Positions 1 to 5,273 of a stretch of 9,190 nt of DNA are shown here, piece by piece. The notes below the pieces were generated by a model. The model worked only from the letters and a program-made list of their open reading frames with translations. It searched no databases and had not been told where the DNA came from. The DNA comes from Nitrospinota bacterium (GTDB lineage Bacteria; Nitrospinota; Nitrospinia; UBA9942), in NCBI GenBank assembly GCA_016234205.1, contig JACRGN010000384.1, positions 1 through 9,190 on the forward strand, given 5' to 3'. The position numbers were made by a program, and so were the translations under genes. The stretch's first letter is position 1; the number at the start of each line of letters is the position of its first letter.

Positions 1-26
1 ATTATATCAGACCTGAATAACAATAA

Positions 27-425
27 TCATGTCATAATAAAGATTAGGAATAGGATGTCTAACAGTCTTTCAACAAAGACTGTAGCAAAGGAAACGCTAA
101 AAGAGAGGTTTTCTTTTTTCCCAAGCAGATAAGCCCTTATAAACTCCCCTGCCCTTGCGGGGAGGAGATTTCCCATAAATCCTATCATCAAAGGGGAGAA
201 TAGATTTGATGTCTTTACACCATTTTTGAGCGGGGCTACAAGATATTTCCAGCGGATTGCCCTGAAAAAATAGGTCAATACAATAATTAAAATTGCCGGC
301 AGCAGGCTCAGGTAGTTGACAGTGGAAAGGGCTTTTAAAAGCTCGGTGAATGTTATATTTTTAAATGTATAATAAAGCGCCCCAAGGGTAATCAGAACCG
401 TTATAATTATATGTTTCTTTTTCAT
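27..425 (-). CDS. N-terminal part of a flippase-like (UPF0104 / lysylphosphatidylglycerol-synthase TM region) membrane protein, prematurely stopped
   Basis: The 132 residues contain hydrophobic stretches at about 5-22, 38-56, 76-92 and 110-131. They also carry family-typical motifs: FRAIRWKYL (54-62), GNLLPARAGEFIRAYLLG (85-102) and VERLLD (118-123). Members of this family are polytopic inner-membrane proteins of roughly 300 residues or more, proposed to move or flip lipid-linked substrates; the substrate here is unknown. The ATG at 425 lies 7 nt after the ribF stop, so the two are probably cotranscribed; a weak GAG lies upstream. The TGA at 27-29 ends the protein right after VERLLDILFLIFIMT, less than half the usual length. 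Reading past it in the same frame to the window edge gives LLLFRSDI, still hydrophobic. A nonsense change or base error within a longer gene is therefore likely. Family assignment is fairly sure; intactness is doubtful. Confidence 0.75.
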   Translation of the reverse strand: MKKKHIIITVLITLGALYYTFKNITFTELLKALSTVNYLSLLPAILIIVLTYFFRAIRWKYLVAPLKNGVKTSNLFSPLMIGFMGNLLPARAGEFIRAYLLGKKENLSFSVSFATVFVERLLDILFLIFIMT

Positions 426-432
426 AATAATC

Positions 433-1389
433 TCAACTGTTGTTTATTAATAGCTGCTCATTGCTGACAGCTTTTAATATCCCTTTCACACTATCTACAT
501 CTTTTTCTATCTGTATTCTTAATTCATCAGCAGAGCCGAATTCAACCTCATCCCTTACCCTTTTTATAAAAAACACCTCTATCTCTCTGCCATATATATC
601 ACTGCTGAAATTAAATATATGAACCTCAACACTCAATCTGTCTCTGTGAAAGGTGGGGTTAAAACCTACATTTGCCACACCATTAAAAATTTCGCCGTCA
701 ACAAGGGTCTTCACGGCATACACACCGGTATGAGGTATCAAATCATATGATGTGTCTATATTTGCAGTTGGGAAACCTATTACACTCCCTTTTTTAAAAC
801 CATCAACAACCCGCCCCTCAATTGAATAATACCTTCCCAGCAACCCCTTCGCCTTTTCAACCTTACCATCTTCAATTGTATCTCTTAAAAGCGTGCTGCT
901 GACTATCTCTCCATTAATTGTTAGTGCATCTATGACCGTTACCTTAAATCCAAACTCCTCCCCCATCTTATTAAGGTAGTCAATAGTCCCTTCCCTCCCT
1001 TTTCCAAAGGTGTAGTCATATCCAACAAAGACCTCTTTTACGCCGATTTTTCCTGACAGTGTATCTCTTGCAAAATCCCTGGGATGCTGGTCGGCAAACC
1101 TCTTTGTAAAATCGGCACACACAACTATATCTATAGCAGACTTCTCTATCAATTGCATCTTCTTTCTAAAAGTGGTCAGTAGCGGCGGGGTTCTGCTCGG
1201 TGCTACTATTCGCAACGGGTGCGGCTCAAATGTATATACTATACTTGTCCCTCCAATCTCCTTAGCCCTCTCCACTACCCTTCTGAATATCTCCCTGTGT
1301 CCGAGGTGGACACCATCAAAATTTCCAAGGGTAAGAATCGGGTTTCTTGCTTTATCCCTGATATTTTGCGAGCCTCTTATGACCTTCAT
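433..1389 (-). CDS. ribF: Bifunctional riboflavin kinase / FAD synthetase RibF
   Basis: This cytoplasmic enzyme phosphorylates riboflavin to FMN and then adenylylates FMN to FAD. The 318-residue product matches the usual length of about 310. The N-terminal nucleotidyltransferase half (about 15-185) has GNFDGVHLGH (22-31), TFEPHP (53-58), FVGYDYTFGKGREG (121-134) and SSTLLRD (164-170). The C-terminal flavokinase half (about 186-305) has GFPTAN (205-210), GVANVGFNPTF (237-247) and VEVHIFNF (254-261), whose Glu is the expected catalytic base. The ATG at 1387-1389 is chosen because MKVIRG begins the conserved fold. The frame stays open to a TTG at 1497, but that adds 36 residues read through an inverted repeat. 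No clear SD precedes the ATG. Upstream is korB (104-nt gap); downstream is the flippase-like gene (7 nt). The C-terminal KAVSNEQLL stretch is encoded by GCTGACA-like units similar to those inside korA. Identification is secure. Confidence 0.96.
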   Translation of the reverse strand: MKVIRGSQNIRDKARNPILTLGNFDGVHLGHREIFRRVVERAKEIGGTSIVYTFEPHPLRIVAPSRTPPLLTTFRKKMQLIEKSAIDIVVCADFTKRFADQHPRDFARDTLSGKIGVKEVFVGYDYTFGKGREGTIDYLNKMGEEFGFKVTVIDALTINGEIVSSTLLRDTIEDGKVEKAKGLLGRYYSIEGRVVDGFKKGSVIGFPTANIDTSYDLIPHTGVYAVKTLVDGEIFNGVANVGFNPTFHRDRLSVEVHIFNFSSDIYGREIEVFFIKRVRDEVEFGSADELRIQIEKDVDSVKGILKAVSNEQLLINNS

Positions 1390-1402
1390 TATAAAAATTA
1401 TA

Positions 1403-1474
1403 AACCACAGAAGCTCAGAGACACAGAGATTTTTACACTTATTTTTCGTCACTATCCTCCGCTTCTCTGCGGTT
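1403..1474. repeat. Imperfect inverted repeat, CTCTGCGGTT type, between korB and ribF
   Basis: The left arm AACCACAGAAGC (1403-1414) pairs with GCTTCTCTGCGGTT (1461-1474); the arms match except for a 2-nt difference. The interior contains further CAGAGACACAGAGA units. It fills most of the 104-nt korB-ribF gap and occupies the ribF leader. It resembles the tCTCTGCGtCTCTGCGGTT dispersed repeats common in environmental bacterial genomes; that resemblance is from memory. On the minus strand it would form a hairpin in the mRNA just before ribF. Confidence 0.7.
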
Positions 1475-1493
1475 ATATTATGTTTTTTATTTT

Positions 1494-2345
1494 TCAAAAT
1501 TCACTCAGGAGGGATTTTACCTTTGATAAATCAGGTTGGCTATTTACCTGTGGTTTAATACCAAGTCTATCCAAAGTCTCATCATAAGTTTGCCTCTGTG
1601 AACGATATATAACACCGATTGGTATCTTATCTCCCCATTCAAGAGACTTCTCAAATGCCTTTACCCTGTTTGTCGGGTCATAATTATTGTCCAGTTTATA
1701 TGCCCGCTGGGAATACCATTGATAGGTATTAATTTTATTAAATGAGACACAGGGCTGTAATATGTCAATCAATGCAAAACCTTTTGTCTCAATACCCTGT
1801 TTTATTAAATCGGCAGTAAAATCTATATCCTTTGAATAACTGCGGGCTACAAAGGGTGTATCCATTGCAATCGCAAAGGCAATTGGATTAAATGGAAGTG
1901 ATACAACACCAAATGGCTGTGTCTTCGTAACCATACCAACCTCAGATGTTGGTGATGCCTGCCCCTTTGTCAATCCATAAACTTGATTGTTATGGACAAT
2001 CACAGTTATATCAATGTTTCTCCTTATTGCATGGATAAGGTGATTCCCCCCTTCACCATAACAATCACCATCTCCGGTTGTTACAAGGACAGTCAAATCC
2101 CTGTTAAAAGACTTTATTCCAAAGGCAGGCGGCAATGCCCTTCCATGAAGCCCATTAAACCCATTAGCTTTCATGTAATGAGGAAGTTTTGCAGCCTGAC
2201 CAATACCCGAAACCAACACAACCTCTGATGGTTTTTTATTCAGTGAAGTAAGGGCTTTCTCCACAGATTTTAATATCTGAAAATCTCCGCATCCGGGGCA
2301 CCACGAAAGCTCACCTTCATAATGAAATGGATTTGTATTTTCCAT
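1494..2345 (-). CDS. korB: 2-oxoacid:acceptor (ferredoxin) oxidoreductase, beta subunit
   Basis: This is the thiamine-diphosphate subunit of a CoA-dependent 2-oxoacid:ferredoxin oxidoreductase, which oxidatively decarboxylates a 2-oxoacid to acyl-CoA and passes electrons to a low-potential carrier. At 283 residues it has the normal short-beta length. The ThDP-binding stretch starts at GDGDCYGEGGNH (91-102) and ends at HNNQVYGLTKGQ (118-129). WCPGCGD (15-21) supplies two cysteines for a [4Fe-4S] cluster, and C199 in LQPCVSF is the likely fourth. The position of the third cysteine in the archaeal enzymes is Q50, in SGIGQAAKLPHY. The substrate cannot be fixed from sequence; 2-oxoglutarate or pyruvate are the usual ones. 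korA lies 82 nt upstream with an inverted repeat between them. No convincing SD precedes the ATG at 2345. The gene symbol reflects family type, not a proven substrate. Confidence 0.92.
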   Translation of the reverse strand: MENTNPFHYEGELSWCPGCGDFQILKSVEKALTSLNKKPSEVVLVSGIGQAAKLPHYMKANGFNGLHGRALPPAFGIKSFNRDLTVLVTTGDGDCYGEGGNHLIHAIRRNIDITVIVHNNQVYGLTKGQASPTSEVGMVTKTQPFGVVSLPFNPIAFAIAMDTPFVARSYSKDIDFTADLIKQGIETKGFALIDILQPCVSFNKINTYQWYSQRAYKLDNNYDPTNRVKAFEKSLEWGDKIPIGVIYRSQRQTYDETLDRLGIKPQVNSQPDLSKVKSLLSEF

Positions 2346-2355
2346 AGCTTATATT

Positions 2356-2425
2356 GGACGCAGATAAACGCAGATTTTTAGGATTTAAAAGCTATATGTG
2401 CTTATATCTGCGTAAATCTGCGTCC
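2356..2425. repeat. Near-perfect 20-bp inverted repeat (ATCTGCGT type) between korA and korB
   Basis: The left arm GGACGCAGATAAACGCAGAT (2356-2375) and right arm ATCTGCGTAAATCTGCGTCC (2406-2425) are reverse complements at 18 of 20 positions, around a 30-nt spacer. Each arm itself holds two copies of an ACGCAGAT/ATCTGCGT unit. It fills nearly all of the 82-nt korA-korB gap, beginning 3 bp after the korA stop. It resembles the dispersed TCTGCGT repeat family of environmental bacteria; that is recalled, not searched. In mRNA it would form a strong hairpin inside the operon. Confidence 0.85.
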
Positions 2426-2427
2426 CA

Positions 2428-4149
2428 TTAAATTCTTTTTAGAATATACTCCACTGTAAAAGGTCTGCCGTCGTATTTTAAGATTTTACCATCCACCTCA
2501 ATCCCAGTCTCTGCCTTTAATATATTGCCAAATTGTCCCTGATAATTATTTTCTACTGTAATTATTTCCTTTGCCCCTTTAAGAAATGCTATAGCCTCTT
2601 TTCTCGGGAATGGATAGATGCGGTTAAAATGTAACATAGCAACAGAGCGTTTTTGTTTCTTCAAGTAATCTACAGTCTCTCTAACAACTCCGTAGTTTGA
2701 ACCCCATGCCAAAAAGACAGTCTTTGCCTTTCCCTTCTTAAAACTTGAAGGGACAAGCTTATCTCCGTAATAATAAGTTGGTTTCCCAAATTCCTTCTGC
2801 ATACCTTTCAGTTTTCTAAAACGTTTCTCAACCATTTTATTTCTAACTTCTCCATCTTCTGTTATATGTCCATTCTCTGTATGCTCATGGCTGTCTGCTA
2901 TAAATGTAAAATCACCCTGCATGGGATATGCCCTTGGTGATACACCACTCTTTGTAATCTGATACCTTTTATAATCGTTACTGAATGCTGAAGGCTGAGA
3001 GCTGATTGCTTTTACTTTATTCAAATCAAATTCCTTCGCTGTTGCATAAGTATCTGCAAAATACTGGTCAATTAAAATAAAGGCAGGGACCTGATACTTA
3101 TCAGACAGATTAAAGGCATGAATTGTAGTATAAAAAGCCTCCTCTGGATGCCCCGGTGCAAAGACAAATCGCGGGAATTCACCATGCCCTATATGTAATA
3201 CATATTCTAAATCTTCCTGCCCTGTCCTTGTTGCAAGACCTGTTGCAGGGCCAGGCCTCTGGGCATTTACAACTACAACCGGTGCCTCCATTACGCCTGC
3301 CAAACTCAAACCCTCCGCCATTAGACTTAAACCACCACCCGATGTAGTTGTCATTGCCCTTGCACCTGAAAAGGATGCACCCAATGCCATATTTATTGCT
3401 GCAATCTCATCCTCTGCCTGTTCGGAGATAATATTAAATTCTTTTGCCTTGCCGGTAATATATGTAAAAACCCCTGTAGAAGGGCTCATAGGATAGGCAG
3501 CAATGAACTGGCATCCGCCGGCAATAGCACCAAACCCCACTGCCTCACTGCCATTTATCATGATTAATTTATTGTTCTTCTGTGCCTTTATATCTGTAAA
3601 TTTCCAGCTTCGGAAATTCTCCAAAAAATATAGATATCCTCTCTCCAGAGCCTTCAGATTTTTCTCTATAACCTCTTCCCCCTTTTTGGCAAACTGTTTC
3701 TTTACAAATTCCTCTGCATCCATTTTATTTATATCAAGGAGTGCCAGAATAGAACCTGCCGATATTGTATTGCTCAAGATAGGACTGCCAACTTCTTTGG
3801 CGAGATTGTTCATCGGAATTGGAATAAATCTGTTATCAGGGGAGTCCACCATTGTGGAATGGGGGTCATAGATTATAGCCCCTCCCTTTGGAACCTCATT
3901 CCTATGCACATCAACACTATTTGTATCAAGGGCTACAAGAATATTGCAATCTTCCTTTATTGAATATACAGGACTGTCACTTATTCTGACCTGCATGAAA
4001 TTATGTCCGCCGCGGACTCTGGACATATAATCCTGATAGGCAAAAACATGCAGGCCGTTAAGTTTTAATACCTTCAGCAGTATTTCAGCAATGGACTGAA
4101 TCCCCTGACCTGCCTGTCCTGCAATCTTTATACTGATATCAAAAGACAT
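2428..4149 (-). CDS. korA: 2-oxoacid:acceptor oxidoreductase, fused gamma-alpha subunit
   Basis: This is the large subunit of the same enzyme as the downstream beta gene. Of 573 residues, about 5-185 form the gamma domain, opening with IAGQAGQGIQSIAEIL (9-24) and including YMSRVRGGHNF (41-51). About 195-380 form the pyrimidine-binding alpha domain with AAYPMSPSTG (217-226) and SEQAEDEIAAINMALGAS (242-259). A C-terminal domain follows, with LAWGSNYGVV (480-489). YPMSPST replaces the YPITPS of many relatives, with Ser where Thr is usual. The ATG at 4149 is chosen because GGAG lies 10 nt upstream and the gamma domain starts at once. An in-frame ATG at 4185 would add 12 residues translated from an inverted repeat. 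A linker at 380-388 is encoded by 7-bp repeats. No separate delta ferredoxin subunit is seen, fitting the two-subunit type. Confidence 0.93.
   Translation of the reverse strand: MSFDISIKIAGQAGQGIQSIAEILLKVLKLNGLHVFAYQDYMSRVRGGHNFMQVRISDSPVYSIKEDCNILVALDTNSVDVHRNEVPKGGAIIYDPHSTMVDSPDNRFIPIPMNNLAKEVGSPILSNTISAGSILALLDINKMDAEEFVKKQFAKKGEEVIEKNLKALERGYLYFLENFRSWKFTDIKAQKNNKLIMINGSEAVGFGAIAGGCQFIAAYPMSPSTGVFTYITGKAKEFNIISEQAEDEIAAINMALGASFSGARAMTTTSGGGLSLMAEGLSLAGVMEAPVVVVNAQRPGPATGLATRTGQEDLEYVLHIGHGEFPRFVFAPGHPEEAFYTTIHAFNLSDKYQVPAFILIDQYFADTYATAKEFDLNKVKAISSQPSAFSNDYKRYQITKSGVSPRAYPMQGDFTFIADSHEHTENGHITEDGEVRNKMVEKRFRKLKGMQKEFGKPTYYYGDKLVPSSFKKGKAKTVFLAWGSNYGVVRETVDYLKKQKRSVAMLHFNRIYPFPRKEAIAFLKGAKEIITVENNYQGQFGNILKAETGIEVDGKILKYDGRPFTVEYILKRI
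2980..3007. repeat. Four 7-bp GCTGANN units inside korA
   Basis: On the plus strand the units are ACTGAAT, GCTGAAG, GCTGAGA and GCTGATT in exact 7-bp register, followed by another GCT. On the coding strand this reads as NNTCAGC units and encodes AISSQPSAF (about residues 380-388) in the linker after the alpha domain. Similar TCAGC-type repeats are known as dispersed elements in other genomes. Related but weaker units (GCTGCTCATT, GCTGACA, 453-469) encode the end of RibF. Confidence 0.55.
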
Positions 4150-4158
4150 TAGAAGATT

Positions 4159-4163
4159 TCTCC
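4159..4163 (-). promoter_or_regulatory. Ribosome binding site that fixes the korA start
   Basis: The minus strand reads GGAGAAATCTTCTA before the ATG at 4149, placing GGAG about 10 nt from the start codon. The alternative ATG at 4185 has only repeat sequence upstream, so this site supports the shorter protein. Confidence 0.6.
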
Positions 4164-4170
4164 AAAAATT

Positions 4171-4242
4171 TGTCATTGCGAGCAATAGCGACGCAATCTC
4201 CGATACTTGAATTACCTCGGTTCAAAGTCCCTCGCAATGACA
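4171..4242. repeat. Perfect 12-bp inverted repeat (GTCATTGCGAG type) upstream of korA
   Basis: TGTCATTGCGAG (4171-4182) and CTCGCAATGACA (4231-4242) are exact reverse complements around a 48-nt spacer that includes GACGCAATCTC. It occupies most of the 103-nt gap between the SUMF1-like gene and korA. It matches from memory the widespread GTCATTGCGAGC...GCAATCTC dispersed element of environmental genomes. On the transcribed strand the hairpin is followed by AAATTTTT, so it could attenuate or end transcription from the block upstream. That role is inferred; the long loop argues against a classical intrinsic terminator. Confidence 0.85.
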
Positions 4243-4252
4243 TTTTAATATA

Positions 4253-5020
4253 TTAATCCGCAGACATTGCGAGGCGAAATCCGTATAATGTATCTGTGCC
4301 GCCTCCACCAACATCTGTCCAGTAGCGGTCAGTAGTTCGCGCATTCTTAGCCACACTATACCATGAACCGCCGCGGAGCATATGATACATTCCATTATCT
4401 GGGCCTTTTGGATTATCTTTAGGACTTATTTCGTAATAACTTCCATCATACAGGTCAGATGCCCACTCCCATACATTGCCTGACATATCGTAAAGCCCGA
4501 TGGCATTAGGCTTCTTCTGTTTCACAGGATGGGTCTCATTGTCGGAATTTCCATAATACCACGCATATTCTTTAAGCTCTGATTCATTACTCGTTCCTGC
4601 AAATTTGTCTCTCCTCCCTCCACTCCTCGCTGCATATTCCCATTCAGCCTCTGTAGGGAGGCGGTAGCTTTTTCCGGTCTTCGCATTCAATTTTTTTATG
4701 AACTCTTGAACATCCTCCCACTCAGTTGAGTCAACAGGATAATTATCACCACCTTTATTAACTGATGGATTGTCATCCATCAACTTCTTCCATTCACCCT
4801 GCGTTACCTCATTCTCTCCAATATAAAAATCATTTACACAGACCTCATGCACAGGTTTTTCACCTGCATAACCGTCTCCGAATATATCACCCATCTGAAA
4901 ACAACCGCCCTTTACAAAGACCATCCCATCTATTTTTTTATTTTTTAGATTGTCTGCTAAAGAACTGCCAGAAAGTAAGAGTATCAAACAAAATATTATT
5001 AAAAATATTCTAATCATCAT
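4253..5020 (-). CDS. Secreted SUMF1/FGE-fold protein (non-catalytic type)
   Basis: The 255-residue protein starts with a signal peptide (about 1-22, hydrophobic core IFLIIFCLILLL, probable cut after SLA). A single SUMF1 domain follows (about 32-253): MVFVKGGCFQMGD (33-45), PVHEVCVNDFYIGENEVTQ (56-74), YRLPTEAEWEYAARSGG (119-135), GLYDMSGNVWEW (175-186), LRGGSW (215-220) and YGFRLA (246-251). Formylglycine-generating enzyme uses two cysteines just after the GGS motif; here that stretch is GGSWYSVAKNARTT and has none. Sulfatase activation is therefore unlikely, and a structural or ligand-binding role in the periplasm or at the surface is more plausible. C40 and C61 are both kept in the paralogue at 7797-8867 and could form a disulfide after export. 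The ATG at 5020 has AAGGA about 5 nt upstream and overlaps the end of the preceding small ORF by 11 nt. Fold is certain; function is unknown. Confidence 0.88.
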   Translation of the reverse strand: MMIRIFLIIFCLILLLSGSSLADNLKNKKIDGMVFVKGGCFQMGDIFGDGYAGEKPVHEVCVNDFYIGENEVTQGEWKKLMDDNPSVNKGGDNYPVDSTEWEDVQEFIKKLNAKTGKSYRLPTEAEWEYAARSGGRRDKFAGTSNESELKEYAWYYGNSDNETHPVKQKKPNAIGLYDMSGNVWEWASDLYDGSYYEISPKDNPKGPDNGMYHMLRGGSWYSVAKNARTTDRYWTDVGGGGTDTLYGFRLAMSAD

Positions 5021-5207
5021 CTTCTTCCTTATCTAAACAGAAATCAGGACATTCCTCTAAGGCTGATAGATATGGACAGAGAGACTCGTTAGTCCCAACA
5101 GCAGCACCATCCTCAATCCTCCTGATGCAAAAATAATTGTTATAAGGAAATTTCAGATGTGAAAACCCTGTCTCTTCCACACTCTCATAAAATAAAAAAA
5201 TGCACAT
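5010..5207 (-). CDS. Small Cys-containing hypothetical protein overlapping the SUMF1-like gene
   Basis: I do not recognise this 65-residue product. It has five cysteines (C2, C27, C44, C53, C57), including CPYLSALEECPDFC (44-57), and an acidic tail DKEEDDD. It has no signal peptide and no membrane segment. The gene ends 11 nt inside the next gene, and its last codons supply the SD (AAGGAAG) for that gene, which suggests translational coupling. Its own ATG at 5207 lacks a good SD: the nearest GAGG is about 14 nt away, in the flanking inverted repeat, and a stop lies two codons upstream. It may be a real small protein or the tail of a decayed gene. No CxPxR sulfatase-type motif is present, so it is not an obvious formylglycine substrate. 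Confidence 0.5.
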   Translation of the reverse strand: MCIFLFYESVEETGFSHLKFPYNNYFCIRRIEDGAAVGTNESLCPYLSALEECPDFCLDKEEDDD

Positions 5208-5218
5208 AATTTAAAGGA

Positions 5219-5268
5219 ACCCCTCACATTTGGTCATCTACCTAGAAGGGAGAAGCGTGGTGAGGGGG
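5219..5268. repeat. Degenerate CCCCTCAC...GTGAGGGG inverted repeat between caspase and small ORF
   Basis: CCCCTCAC (5220-5227) pairs exactly with GTGAGGGG (5260-5267) around a 32-nt spacer containing AGAAGGGAGAAG. It fills most of the 66-nt gap. It looks like a decayed member of the CCCCTCACCC...GTGAGGGG dispersed repeat found in many environmental genomes (recalled). On the transcribed strand the hairpin is followed by TTCCTTT, a weak terminator-like tail. Confidence 0.6.
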
Positions 5269-5273
5269 TATTG

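Noticed and set aside
27..29. TGA read as a sense codon (recoded genetic code or selenocysteine)
   Set aside because: TGA is used as the normal stop for ribF, korB and the antitoxin-like gene, and no SECIS-like structure is evident within the few bases available.
1390..1497. 36-residue N-terminal extension of RibF from a TTG start
   Set aside because: It is translated through an inverted repeat, overlaps the korB stop, and the RibF fold begins at the ATG at 1389.
2980..3007. CRISPR-like or microsatellite array
   Set aside because: The units are 7 bp, degenerate and coding, with no spacers.
4150..4185. Upstream ATG of korA giving 12 extra residues
   Set aside because: The residues come from the GTCATTGCGAG repeat, and the ATG at 4149 has its own SD and starts the conserved gamma domain.
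4253..5020. True formylglycine-generating enzyme activating a sulfatase
   Set aside because: The active-site cysteines are absent, and no sulfatase or CxPxR motif was found in the window.
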